Assembly (NCBI GenBank): GCA_947499935.1
Contig: CANMQH010000014.1
Span: 40,357 to 104,356, forward strand
Length of the DNA: 64,000 nt
Direction: 5' to 3'
Origin: an uncultured Algibacter sp.
Lineage (GTDB): Bacteria; Bacteroidota; Bacteroidia; Flavobacteriales; Flavobacteriaceae
The position numbers and the translations under genes were made by a program. Positions 44,261 to 54,353 of this stretch are shown here, piece after piece. Positions within the stretch are counted from its first letter, which is position 1. Each line of letters begins with the position of its first letter. Under the pieces are notes generated by a model. The model worked only from the letters and a program-made list of their open reading frames with translations. It was not told the origin of the DNA and searched no databases.

Positions 44261-46297
44261 ATGTCTTTACTCAACTTTACAATACTAAAACTGACGCTTT
44301 TCTTAATTGCAGGGATTGTTATTGGGCACCTCATTAATATACCGTTACAAATTATATTATTTGTTAATGGTATATCGTTAATCCTTTTATTTTACTGCTA
44401 CTGGAGGGCAAGAAACACATTTATTAAAACTATGTGGTTTGGGAATTTTGCCTTTACTACTATGATTTGTATTGGTGTTTTAACAACTACTTTACATAAT
44501 CAAAAAAATAATTCAAATCATTACACGCATCATATTTCAAATGATGTTTCAAGTCCCAAAAGATCTACGGTTAGAATTAGAGAAATTTTAAAATCTAGTA
44601 CTTATCAGCATAAATATGTTATCGATATATTACAAGTTGATGAAACCAAAACCACGGGAAAATCAATATTAAACATCAAAAAGGACAGCTTACAAAACCT
44701 TTTAAAAGTTGATGATATATTTATAGTAAAAGCAGATTTTAAAGCTATAAGCATGCCTAAAAATCCTGGTCAATTTGATTACAAACATTATTTAGCTAAA
44801 CAATATATTTACCATCAACTCTTCGAAACAAACACTTCTATTTTAAAAGTTGAAAATAATTCTGTAACATTACTTGGTATTGCAAATAATATTAGACAAT
44901 ACATTAATAAAAAACTTAAACCATATGGCTTTGAGCCTAATCAAAAAAGCATAATTAATGCGTTATTATTAGGGCAACGCCAAGACATTAGTAAGGATAT
45001 TTACTCTAGTTATGTTAATGCAGGTGTTATTCACATTCTAGCAGTATCTGGACTACATGTGGGCATTATTTTATTAATTCTCAATTTTCTTTTAAAGCCT
45101 TTGGAGCGTTTTAAACATGGTAGATTAATTAAAACCCTACTTATAGTTAGTATATTGTGGAGTTTTGCTATTGTGGCAGGATTATCGGCTTCTGTTACAA
45201 GAGCTGTTACTATGTTTAGCGTTTTTGCTATAGCAGCAAATCTTAAACGACCTACTAACACATACAACACAATAGCTATAAGCATGTTTGTAATCTTACT
45301 ATGCGCTCCACGTCTATTATTTGATGTTGGTTTTCAATTAAGTTATTTGGCTGTGATAGCCATTGTTAGCATAGACCCATTTCTTTACAAATTATGGAAA
45401 CCAAAATATAAGCTTGTTGACAAATATTGGCATACATTAACAGTAACAATCTCGGCTCAAATAGGCATTATTCCTTTAAGTTTATATTATTTTCACCAAT
45501 TCCCTAGCTTATTCTTTTTATCAAACCTAATTATTGTCCCCTTCTTAGCCATCATACTTAGTTTTGGTATTTTAATCATCCTTTTAGCCATAATAAATAT
45601 ACTTCCTCAAAGTCTTGCAACAGCTTTTGGAGGTATTATTAGTATCATGAATGATTTTGTTAGCTGGGTTTCTAATCAAGATGTATTTCTAATAAAACAT
45701 ATTTCTTTTAGCTTACTTTACGTTTTCGCCTCTTATTTAATCATTATTTCTTTAATGAGGCTTTTGATTAAACGAAATTATTACAACCTTAAATTTGTAT
45801 TAATTACCATAATAACAATTCAAAGTATATTAGTGTACAATAAACACATCAGGCATTCAAATGAATTTATAATATTTCACAAAAATAGGTTTAGCCTAAT
45901 TGGAAATACTATTAATAATGAGATTATGGTTTCAACTAATTCTGATGCTACATTATCTAAAAGTGATATAATTAAAGATTATACTGTTTCTAAAGACATA
46001 AAAATCATTAAAAAGACCCCATTACGTAATACGCATCAATTTAATAATCAAAGCCTTTTAATTGTTGACAGTCTGGGTGTATATAATGTAAAAACGCTGA
46101 AATCTGATTATATCTTGTTAAGACAATCTCCCAAAATAAATATTAATCGTTTAATAGATTCCATTAGACCTCAACTAATTATTGCCGATGGTAGTAATTA
46201 CAAATCGTACGTTAAACATTGGGAAGCTATTTGTATAAAAAGAAAACTCCCTTTTCACCATACAGGTAAAAAGGGAGCATTTGTAATAAAATATTAA
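44261..46297 (+). CDS. comEC: ComEC/Rec2-family DNA uptake channel protein
   Basis: A 678-residue polytopic membrane protein. N-terminal helices and a DUF4131-like beta region (about 95-200), then the competence domain (about 225-510) with GQRQDISKDIYSSYVNAG and HILAVSGLHVGIILLIL. ComEC carries single-stranded DNA across the inner membrane in natural transformation. The last 145 residues replace the metallo-beta-lactamase domain: no HxHxDH motif is seen, though the length and beta pattern hint at a degenerate version. The start is the first Met after the previous stop. Confidence 0.9.
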   Translation: MSLLNFTILKLTLFLIAGIVIGHLINIPLQIILFVNGISLILLFYCYWRARNTFIKTMWFGNFAFTTMICIGVLTTTLHNQKNNSNHYTHHISNDVSSPKRSTVRIREILKSSTYQHKYVIDILQVDETKTTGKSILNIKKDSLQNLLKVDDIFIVKADFKAISMPKNPGQFDYKHYLAKQYIYHQLFETNTSILKVENNSVTLLGIANNIRQYINKKLKPYGFEPNQKSIINALLLGQRQDISKDIYSSYVNAGVIHILAVSGLHVGIILLILNFLLKPLERFKHGRLIKTLLIVSILWSFAIVAGLSASVTRAVTMFSVFAIAANLKRPTNTYNTIAISMFVILLCAPRLLFDVGFQLSYLAVIAIVSIDPFLYKLWKPKYKLVDKYWHTLTVTISAQIGIIPLSLYYFHQFPSLFFLSNLIIVPFLAIILSFGILIILLAIINILPQSLATAFGGIISIMNDFVSWVSNQDVFLIKHISFSLLYVFASYLIIISLMRLLIKRNYYNLKFVLITIITIQSILVYNKHIRHSNEFIIFHKNRFSLIGNTINNEIMVSTNSDATLSKSDIIKDYTVSKDIKIIKKTPLRNTHQFNNQSLLIVDSLGVYNVKTLKSDYILLRQSPKININRLIDSIRPQLIIADGSNYKSYVKHWEAICIKRKLPFHHTGKKGAFVIKY

Positions 46298-46301
46298 TTT
46301 T

Positions 46302-46775
46302 TTAAATACTCTTTTTAATAATATCATCTGCTACAGCTAACCATTTTTGAGCGCCTCCACGGACATAGCCTGTACTACCAAGGCCTGTGAGGTTTGTTTT
46401 GCCTTCACTATTTTTTTCTGGATTCACAAAATGAACTGTTGGATAACCTCTAACTTGAAACATTTGCTGTAAATATCGATTTTGATTACGTGTGGTTTCA
46501 TCTTGGGGTGTTCTTTTTGGAAAATCCAGTTCTACTAAAACAACATTATCATTAGCCCATTTCTCGAAATCTGCTGTTTTTAAAACGTCCTTTTGTAATT
46601 TAATACACCAGCCGCACCAGTCTGAACCAGTGAAAAACAGTAACATTTTTTTATTCTCTTTTGTAGCGATGTCTATGGCTTTATTAACATCTGTATGCCA
46701 TACTAATCGTTCCTGAGCTATCCCACTAATAGACGTTAAAATAGCAAATACTAATATATAAAATCCTTTTTTCAT
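46302..46775 (-). CDS. Secreted thioredoxin-fold protein
   Basis: A 157-residue protein with a signal peptide (ending ISGIAQ, about 20) and a thioredoxin fold carrying CGWC (in FTGSDWCGWCIKLQ, about 49-62). YPTVHFVNP contains the cis-Pro. It resembles DUF255/SoxW-like periplasmic thioredoxins that reduce or isomerise disulfides. It is the last gene of the peptidase/POT operon, 88 bases after the second transporter. Confidence 0.9.
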   Translation of the reverse strand: MKKGFYILVFAILTSISGIAQERLVWHTDVNKAIDIATKENKKMLLFFTGSDWCGWCIKLQKDVLKTADFEKWANDNVVLVELDFPKRTPQDETTRNQNRYLQQMFQVRGYPTVHFVNPEKNSEGKTNLTGLGSTGYVRGGAQKWLAVADDIIKKSI

Positions 46776-46863
46776 AATAATTTAAGTTGCAAAAGCTATA
46801 CCGAACTTACAAAAAAAGGAAGAATAATAAACCGCATTTTCTGTTTTTTAGTAATTTATTCGA

Positions 46864-48984
46864 TTAACGGACACCATGCATGAGTTTTTTGAGCACTGGG
46901 TTTAAAGCAAAAACCAATAACCCTGCTACCAACGGAACTATAGTAAATATCAAGAAGAATGTTGATAAACTATACTCTTTTGTAATATTCTCTATCTGAC
47001 CACCTAGCACAGCTGCTAATTTATTACCTATTGCGATAGCCAAGTACCACATACCAAACATTAGAGCAATCATTCTAGCTGGGACCAATTTACTGACATA
47101 AGATAATCCTACAGGAGACAAACAGAGCTCGCCAAGCGTATGAAAAAGATAAGCCAATATTAACCAAACCATACTCACCTTCACACCTTCTACCATCCCC
47201 ATAGAACCAAAGGCTAAAAGCCCAAAACCAACAGCCATGATAATTAGTCCAAGCGCATATTTAGTTGCTGCAGATGGATTATACTTGCTCTCCCACCATT
47301 TTGAAAAGAACGAAGCAAACACAATGATAAAAAATGAATTCAAAATACTAAACCAAGATACGGTTATCTCCACTTCGTTATCTCTAACTTTAGTAACGAT
47401 AGCATTTACAAATCCAGTATCCTTTTTTAATGATGCTGCATGATTTTTTAAATTCTGCTTACGCTCTTCAGTTGTTATAAATGAAAACTCCGTTAATTCT
47501 TTGTTCTTATTTATTATTAACTGCTTGTCACCTACTTTATAATCTACAAAAGGCGCACCGACAGTAATTGTCCTAGACACCATATTTTTAGTGTCATTAA
47601 CTTTCATATTTAACGTAACAGGAACATATTTAAATTGCAACTCTCCTTTCTCGTTTGTTTTTTGAACACCATTTTCATCCATGTCTGGTTGCTCAATAGC
47701 ATTATAAGTCACATCGTAAGCTGTGGTATTAAAATCTCTATTTAACATCCATCCAACAACACCCCACATAGCAATAAAACATATCACTAAAACTATATTA
47801 GACCCAGGGATTTTACTAAATGTTTTCCTCCATAGAACATACAATACATAGGATATTATAATTAATGGCACTACGGTTAGTAGTGTGTTAATAATATTAA
47901 AAATAGTAGCAGAACTGCCACTTAGTAATCTATCAACATTATCTCTTGCAAAAATGACCAATGATGAAGCGCCTTGCTCAAAAGATAACCAAAAGAATAC
48001 AGTAAAGAATGCAAAAATTATAAAAGCAAACATTCTGTGTCTTACAACTCTGGTATACCGCAAAATTCTGCCAATAACAAGAATTGCAAAAAGAAGTAAA
48101 GCAATAAATACTGCTACATATTGCCCATCTAAAGGTCCTACCTGCAATGCTGAAAAAATATCAACACCCCCAATTTTAGACAAAGGGTCGTTGATGGCAT
48201 AGCCCAATCCTAGTATCGATGATATTATAATTAATACTTTATCTAATGTAGTAAAAGGATTTGGTTTCTCTTCAACCTCTACCTCGCCAACCACAACACT
48301 GTTTTCGTTAATATTTTGTGGTAATTCCACTTCATGAATCTCACTTGGTTTAGCACCAATACTTCCAAAAAGACTTCCTGCTAACCAAAATTGAAGCGTT
48401 CCTAAAAGCATAAAAACACCAGCTAATCCAAATCCATAAGCCCAGCCAACTTTTTCTGCTAAATAACCACAAAGCATCATTCCAAAGAATGCTCCAGCAT
48501 TTACACCCATGTAATATATTGTATAAGCGCCATCCTTTTTCTCTGGATTTTTTTTATACATTTCTGAAATAATAGACGTCATTGTTGGTTTAAAAAAACC
48601 GGTACCTATTACTAATAAAACCAATCCAAGATATAAAGAGAATTCTGTTTCTAAAGCCATGGAAACATGACCTAAAGTCATTATTAATGACCCAATAATT
48701 ACTGCCCATCTATAGCCAGTGTATTTATCTGCTATCCAACCTCCAATTATAGGTGTTATGTAAAGCAACATGGCATAAGTACCAAAAAGGGCTCCTGCAT
48801 TTTCTACAGACCATTCCCAACCTGGATTATAGCCAATAGCCGCCATAGTTAAAAAATTAACCAATAGCACTCGCATGCCATAGAATGAAAAACGCTCCCA
48901 CATTTCAGTAAAAAACAAAACAAATAGCCCTGCTGGATGCCCTATGACTTTATCTTTAAAAAGATTCTCTATATCGGTATTCAT
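46864..48984 (-). CDS. POT-family proton/peptide symporter with large insertion
   Basis: A 706-residue MFS protein. The POT signature EMWERFSFYGMRVLLVNF is at about 27-44, and YYMGVNAGAFFGMMLCGYLAE (PTR2) at about 153-173. It imports di- and tripeptides with protons. It is about 190 residues longer than its neighbour. Most of the extra is a hydrophilic, probably extracytoplasmic domain between two C-half helices (about 415-545), including PDMDENGVQKTNEKGELQF. The position recalls the extracellular domain of animal PEPT proteins. Paralogue of the preceding gene in the operon. Confidence 0.93.
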   Translation of the reverse strand: MNTDIENLFKDKVIGHPAGLFVLFFTEMWERFSFYGMRVLLVNFLTMAAIGYNPGWEWSVENAGALFGTYAMLLYITPIIGGWIADKYTGYRWAVIIGSLIMTLGHVSMALETEFSLYLGLVLLVIGTGFFKPTMTSIISEMYKKNPEKKDGAYTIYYMGVNAGAFFGMMLCGYLAEKVGWAYGFGLAGVFMLLGTLQFWLAGSLFGSIGAKPSEIHEVELPQNINENSVVVGEVEVEEKPNPFTTLDKVLIIISSILGLGYAINDPLSKIGGVDIFSALQVGPLDGQYVAVFIALLLFAILVIGRILRYTRVVRHRMFAFIIFAFFTVFFWLSFEQGASSLVIFARDNVDRLLSGSSATIFNIINTLLTVVPLIIISYVLYVLWRKTFSKIPGSNIVLVICFIAMWGVVGWMLNRDFNTTAYDVTYNAIEQPDMDENGVQKTNEKGELQFKYVPVTLNMKVNDTKNMVSRTITVGAPFVDYKVGDKQLIINKNKELTEFSFITTEERKQNLKNHAASLKKDTGFVNAIVTKVRDNEVEITVSWFSILNSFFIIVFASFFSKWWESKYNPSAATKYALGLIIMAVGFGLLAFGSMGMVEGVKVSMVWLILAYLFHTLGELCLSPVGLSYVSKLVPARMIALMFGMWYLAIAIGNKLAAVLGGQIENITKEYSLSTFFLIFTIVPLVAGLLVFALNPVLKKLMHGVR

Positions 48985-49034
48985 AAAAAAGAAAAAATTA
49001 TTTAATAGTTATAACGAAAAAAAGTTATTATTTT

Positions 49035-50591
49035 TTAATTGTCTGCTAGTTCAAAACCTTCGGCTTCTTCATGTTTTAAAACACGTTCGCTCTCTTCTGC
49101 ACCATGAGTTAATCTTTTTAAAGGGCCTAAAATAAGAATAAACAGTATACCTATAATAACAGTAAATATCACAATACCAGCAAATATAGTAAGCTCTCCA
49201 AACTCAGAAGCAGATTCTCCTACAATGCCCGCTACTTTATTTCCTAAACCTGATGCGGCAAAATAAACCCCCATCATTAATGAAGCATATTTTACAGGAG
49301 CTAGTTTTGTAATAAAAGATAATGCTACTGGAGAGATGCACAATTCGCCAATGGTATGAAACAAATAAGCTAGTACAAGCCAAATCATACTTGAGGTTCC
49401 AGATTTCTCAAATTCTATAACTGCACAAACCATGAATAGAAAGCCAAATCCCATAATGATGATACCTAATGCCATTTTAAACAAAGAAGAGGCTTCTTTA
49501 CCTTTTAATTTTCGTTTAGCCCAAATACCAGCTACTAAAGTTGCGAATAAAATGATAAAACCAGCGTTTAGACTTTGAAACATTACTGTTGGTATTGTAA
49601 ATAATCCAAAGAAATCCCTATTTGTATTGGTTTCTGTATAAAGATTCATTAAGCCTCCAGCTTGCTCAAAAGCTCCCCAAAATATAATCACCATTATGAA
49701 TGATAATAGAAGTACCAAGAAACGGTCTTTAAAAACCTGCGTATTCAAATCTTTATAAATCATCATTAAAAGCGAGGCTATAGCTGTTAAAAACAAAAAC
49801 AATAAACCATACCCCCAATCCATAAAATACCAACCTATAAGTGATGCTACTAATAAAACACCTGCATATAATAATTGTGCTGGGGATTTGAATAATTTTG
49901 AATATAATTCGATATAAGACACTTCATTTTCATCGTCTTTATTTGGAATAAAATTTCCAACATCTTTTAAATATTTTTGACCTGCAATATAATTTATCAA
50001 ACCCAAAACCATAACAATACCTGCCAAACCAAACCCTGCATGCCAACCCCATTTAGCAACTACGCCTCCAACAACCATTGTTGCTAGTAAAGACCCTAAA
50101 TTAATACCTATGTAAAAAATACTAAACCCTTTATCTCTTCTAATATCACCTTCTTTGTAAAGCCCGCCTACCATGGTAGAAATATTTGGCTTAAGAAACC
50201 CTACTCCTAAAATTACTAGACCTAAACCTGTATAAAACGCCCAAATATCTGTAAGTATCAAAACACCGTGTCCTAAACATAAAATTATAGCACCTACCAA
50301 AACAGCCTTTTTTTGACCTATTAATTTATCAGCTATCATACCACCGGGAATAGACATTACATATACCAGCATAGTATACCAACCATAGAGCGCTAGTGCT
50401 TCTTTATCTGTCCATCCTAAACCAGGACCTCTGGCGTCTCCTATGGTTTGCGTAGTCATATACAATACCAATAACGCACGCATACCATAATATGAGAAAC
50501 GTTCCCACATTTCTGTCAAAAACAGAATATACAATCCTATAGGTTGTCCAAAAAGTTCTTTTTGATGCGGCTCTAATGCTCTTGCTGACAT
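49035..50591 (-). CDS. POT-family proton/peptide symporter
   Basis: A 518-residue peptide transporter of normal bacterial size. EMWERFSYYGMRALLVLYM (about 27-45) contains the ExxER proton-coupling motif, and FSIFYIGINLGSLLATMVVG is the PTR2 signature. It imports di- and tripeptides. It starts 25 bases after the DPP4-type peptidase gene and is followed 50 bases later by the longer paralogue. Confidence 0.95.
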   Translation of the reverse strand: MSARALEPHQKELFGQPIGLYILFLTEMWERFSYYGMRALLVLYMTTQTIGDARGPGLGWTDKEALALYGWYTMLVYVMSIPGGMIADKLIGQKKAVLVGAIILCLGHGVLILTDIWAFYTGLGLVILGVGFLKPNISTMVGGLYKEGDIRRDKGFSIFYIGINLGSLLATMVVGGVVAKWGWHAGFGLAGIVMVLGLINYIAGQKYLKDVGNFIPNKDDENEVSYIELYSKLFKSPAQLLYAGVLLVASLIGWYFMDWGYGLLFLFLTAIASLLMMIYKDLNTQVFKDRFLVLLLSFIMVIIFWGAFEQAGGLMNLYTETNTNRDFFGLFTIPTVMFQSLNAGFIILFATLVAGIWAKRKLKGKEASSLFKMALGIIIMGFGFLFMVCAVIEFEKSGTSSMIWLVLAYLFHTIGELCISPVALSFITKLAPVKYASLMMGVYFAASGLGNKVAGIVGESASEFGELTIFAGIVIFTVIIGILFILILGPLKRLTHGAEESERVLKHEEAEGFELADN

Positions 50592-50616
50592 ATAATTAAT
50601 TATTATTTAGTTAGTA

Positions 50617-52848
50617 TTATCTTTTAATCTTTGTTTGGTTTACTATCTTATTCTTTTCAATTTTATCACCAAGAGTTTTATTAATAAAATTTGTCATTTT
50701 CTTATACAAATGCAACCTAGTATTGCCTCCGTAAATCCCGTGGTTTTTATCTGGATATACAGCCCATTCAAACTGTTTATCAGCTTGTATTAATGCCTCA
50801 GCTAAACGCATGGTGTTTTGCAAATGCACATTATCATCACCCGATCCATGTACCAATAAAAAATCTCCTTTTAGTTTGTCTACATGGCTAATTGGTGAAT
50901 TTTCATCATAACCGCTTGCATTTTCTTGTGGTGTTGTCATGTATCGCTCTGTGTAAATACTGTCATAAAATCTCCAACTACTCACGGGAGCTACTGCTAT
51001 AGCCATTTTAAAAACATCGTTTCCTTTAAATAGCGCATTACTACTCATAAAACCTCCATAGCTCCATCCCCAAATACCAATTCTAGAGGCATCAATATAA
51101 GGTAATTCTCCTAACTTTTTTGCGGCTCCTATTTGGTCTTCAACTTCATATTTACCTAATTCATTTTGAGTAATTTTCTTAAACGCAGCGCCTTTTAGAC
51201 CTGTACCTCTACCATCTACACAAACTACAATATAGCCTTGTTGCGCCAAATGTTGAAACCAATAGTCATTAGCACTATGCCATTGATTGGCTACAGATTG
51301 TGATCCTGGGCCTGAGTATTGCGTCATAAATAACGGGTATTCTTTAGATTTATCAAAATCTGCGGGTTTAATCATCCACATATTTAAATCGTTACCATTT
51401 ACGCGTAATGTACTAAACACCTTCTCTGACGTTTTATATTCTGAAAGGTTTTTGGATAACACAGCATTATCTTTAATGCGCTTTATTAAATCTCCAGACG
51501 ATGCATTGTTTAAGCTATACTCTGAAGGTGTTTTGGCGCTTGAAAACGTGTTTATAAAATATGAGAAATCAGCACTAAATGATGCCTTATTTGTCCCTTC
51601 ATCTTTAGTCAATCTTGTTTTATTTCTTCCATTTAATTTAATAGAATAAACATCTCTATTTATAGAACCATTTTCAACAGATTGGTAAAAAATCTTATTG
51701 TTTTTTTCATCAAATCCATAATAATTAGTGACTTCCCAGTTCCCTTTTGTTACTTGATTTATTAATTTACCTGTCTTATCATAATGGTAAATATGATTAA
51801 AACCATCTTTTTCACTAGTCCAAATAAAACTGTTATCTTTTAAAAACGTTAAATTATCTGTAACGTCTACGTAGGCTTTATCTTTTTCGGCTAAAACTAA
51901 ATTAGCTTTATTGGTATTTGCATTTATCATCCATAAATCTAGCTCGTTTTGCTTTCTGTTTAAATACTGAGCACTTAAAACATCTGGATTATTCGTCCAT
52001 TCAATTCGTGGAATGTAAAAATCGTTATAACTTTTATTGACTCTTACCTCCGTAGTTTTTTCTGTCTTAACACTATAGACATGCAATGATACTAGCGAAT
52101 TTGCCTCACCAGCCTTTGGATACTTAAATACTTGTTGCGTTTGATATAACCCTTGCCCGTATACATCCATGGAGAATTCTGGCACGTTGGTTTCGTCAAA
52201 TCTTATAAATGCTATTTTATCGCTATTGGCATTCCAATCAAAAGCACGCACAAAGGCAAATTCTTCTTCATAAACCCAGTCTGTTATACCGTTTATTATC
52301 TTATTATTTACACCATCAAAAGTTACTTGTGTTGTTTTTCCAGAATTTAAATTTTTTATGTATAAATTATTTTCTTTAGCAAAAGCGACTTTAGTTCCAT
52401 CTGGCGAAAGTGTAGGCTCTTGTATTTTATCTTCAGAAATTGAGACTACAGATTCATTAATAACATCATAGATATAATAATCTCCCAAAGAAGAACGTCT
52501 ATAAATTGATTTTTCGTTAGTTGCCAAAATCACTTTACTTTCATCGTCGCTAAACGTATAACTAGAAAAATATTGTAACGCATCAAGATCTTTAGAACTC
52601 ACTAAAGTTTTTACTTTTTTAAGTGTTTTATAATCGTAAATATCTATGGATGTGCTTCTTGAAGCTCTATCAAAATTTAAGACAGCATACTGTTGCCCAT
52701 TAGTCATGGAATGTAAGACATCCATACCTTCGGTTCTAAACGTTCCATTTTTCCATATGTCTTCAAGTGTTATGTCTTTTGTTTGCGCCGATAAGATTGT
52801 AGAAATAAAAAGGCAAACATAAATCGAGAATTTTAAGTGTTTCATCAA
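50617..52848 (-). CDS. Dipeptidyl-peptidase IV (S9B)
   Basis: A 743-residue exopeptidase that removes X-Pro or X-Ala dipeptides from N-termini. Signal peptide (to about 20), eight-bladed beta-propeller (about 35-500), and an alpha/beta hydrolase domain with Ser in GIWGWSYGGFMSS (about 601), Asp in GSGDDNVH and His in DKNHGIYGG. ITDWVYEEEF holds the double Glu that anchors the substrate amino terminus in true DPP4. Periplasmic or surface. It leads an operon with two peptide symporters, so liberated dipeptides can be taken up directly. Confidence 0.95.
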   Translation of the reverse strand: MMKHLKFSIYVCLFISTILSAQTKDITLEDIWKNGTFRTEGMDVLHSMTNGQQYAVLNFDRASRSTSIDIYDYKTLKKVKTLVSSKDLDALQYFSSYTFSDDESKVILATNEKSIYRRSSLGDYYIYDVINESVVSISEDKIQEPTLSPDGTKVAFAKENNLYIKNLNSGKTTQVTFDGVNNKIINGITDWVYEEEFAFVRAFDWNANSDKIAFIRFDETNVPEFSMDVYGQGLYQTQQVFKYPKAGEANSLVSLHVYSVKTEKTTEVRVNKSYNDFYIPRIEWTNNPDVLSAQYLNRKQNELDLWMINANTNKANLVLAEKDKAYVDVTDNLTFLKDNSFIWTSEKDGFNHIYHYDKTGKLINQVTKGNWEVTNYYGFDEKNNKIFYQSVENGSINRDVYSIKLNGRNKTRLTKDEGTNKASFSADFSYFINTFSSAKTPSEYSLNNASSGDLIKRIKDNAVLSKNLSEYKTSEKVFSTLRVNGNDLNMWMIKPADFDKSKEYPLFMTQYSGPGSQSVANQWHSANDYWFQHLAQQGYIVVCVDGRGTGLKGAAFKKITQNELGKYEVEDQIGAAKKLGELPYIDASRIGIWGWSYGGFMSSNALFKGNDVFKMAIAVAPVSSWRFYDSIYTERYMTTPQENASGYDENSPISHVDKLKGDFLLVHGSGDDNVHLQNTMRLAEALIQADKQFEWAVYPDKNHGIYGGNTRLHLYKKMTNFINKTLGDKIEKNKIVNQTKIKR

Positions 52849-52967
52849 AAAGATTATTTATTTAATAAAGAGTTGTCAAGTTTACTAAAAATTATACAAA
52901 AAACCGTAAATATTAACACTTAATAATGCGTTTGGATTATACAATTCCATATTCACAACAAGAGTAG

Positions 52968-52975
52968 TATCTTTA
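52968..52975 (+). promoter_or_regulatory. Possible -7 element of the HMG-CoA reductase gene
   Basis: TATCTTTA differs from TAnnTTTG in one base and lies 19 bases before the start codon. It is the only promoter-like string in this divergent spacer. Confidence 0.35.
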
Positions 52976-52994
52976 CGCTTTAAAGAAATATACT

Positions 52995-54305
52995 ATGGGT
53001 AAATCTATTGCTGGCTTTTCTAAACTATCTAAATCAGAAAAAATTGACTGGATAGTTAACAATTATTTCTCTCATCCTGAAGACGCTAAACAGATTTTAA
53101 AACAATATTGGAACAATAATAAAGCGTTACAACAATTGCATGATGAGTTTATAGAAAACACCATAAGTAATTACTATTTACCACTTGGAGTTGCTCCTAA
53201 TTTTTTAATTAATAACAAGCCTTATACCATACCAATGGTGATTGAGGAAAGCTCTGTAGTTGCTGCAGCAAGTAAAGCAGCTAAGTTTTGGTCTAGCCGT
53301 GGTGGTTTTAAAACCAAAGTAATTTCTACAACAAAAATTGGACAAGTACATTTTATTTTTGATGGCGATACCCAAGATTTAGACATTTACTTTAAAACTA
53401 TTAAATCTCAATTTTTTGATGATGCTAAATCCGTAACCCAAAATATGGAGAAGCGCGGTGGTGGGATTTTAGATATCGTCTTAAAAAACAAAACTGATGC
53501 TTTAGAAAACTATTATCAATTACATGCTACTTTTGAGACCCTTGATGCCATGGGTGCTAATTTTATAAATTCTTGCTTAGAGCAGTTTGCTACAACATTA
53601 AAAAGGACAGCAAGTAAATCTTTAAAAGGTAACTTAAATGTTGTTATGAGCATACTTTCTAATTACGTACCAGATTGTTTGGTACGTGCCGAAGTAAGCT
53701 GTGATGTAGATAAACTAAGTGAAAGCAACACTATGTCTGGCGATGCCTTTGCCAAAAAATTTATTGAGGCTGTTAACATCGCCGAAGTTGAGCCTTACCG
53801 TGCCGTTACCCATAATAAAGGTATTATGAATGGTATAGACGCTGTTGTTTTAGCTACAGGAAACGATTTTAGAGCCATTGAGGCTGGAGTTCATGCTTAT
53901 GCATCTAGACATGGGCAATATAGTAGTTTAACACATGCTAAAATTGAGAACGGTGTATTTACATTTTGGATGGAAATCCCACTAGCTTTAGGGACAGTAG
54001 GAGGACTCACAGGGCTACACCCTTTAGTGAAATTAGCATTAGAAATGTTAGACAAGCCATCTGCTAAAGAACTCATGCAAATTGTGGCTGTTGCTGGATT
54101 AGCACAAAATTTTGCTGCATTACGCTCGCTAACCACAACAGGGATTCAACAAGGCCATATGAAAATGCATTTAATGAACATATTAAATCAATTTAAAGCC
54201 AACACCACCGAAAAGATTGCATTAACAGAACACTTTAAAAACCATACGGTTACCCATAGTGCTGTTCTTAAAGCTCTAGAAAATTTACGATTAAAAGTAA
54301 ACTAA
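52995..54305 (+). CDS. Hydroxymethylglutaryl-CoA reductase, class II
   Basis: A 436-residue enzyme interconverting HMG-CoA and mevalonate. Catalytic Glu84/85 region in MVIEESSVVAAASKAAKFW (about 81-99), ATFETLDAMGANFIN (about 178-192), GIMNGIDAVVLATGNDFRA (about 277-295) and the late His in QQGHMKMHLMN. The short, soluble form without N-terminal membrane helices is class II. In Flavobacteriaceae it serves the mevalonate route to isoprenoids. It is followed by a GHMP kinase gene. Confidence 0.95.
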   Translation: MGKSIAGFSKLSKSEKIDWIVNNYFSHPEDAKQILKQYWNNNKALQQLHDEFIENTISNYYLPLGVAPNFLINNKPYTIPMVIEESSVVAAASKAAKFWSSRGGFKTKVISTTKIGQVHFIFDGDTQDLDIYFKTIKSQFFDDAKSVTQNMEKRGGGILDIVLKNKTDALENYYQLHATFETLDAMGANFINSCLEQFATTLKRTASKSLKGNLNVVMSILSNYVPDCLVRAEVSCDVDKLSESNTMSGDAFAKKFIEAVNIAEVEPYRAVTHNKGIMNGIDAVVLATGNDFRAIEAGVHAYASRHGQYSSLTHAKIENGVFTFWMEIPLALGTVGGLTGLHPLVKLALEMLDKPSAKELMQIVAVAGLAQNFAALRSLTTTGIQQGHMKMHLMNILNQFKANTTEKIALTEHFKNHTVTHSAVLKALENLRLKVN

Positions 54306-54353
54306 TACAGTTAATTATATAATATCATCCTCTAAAATTTAATTTTAAAATCA

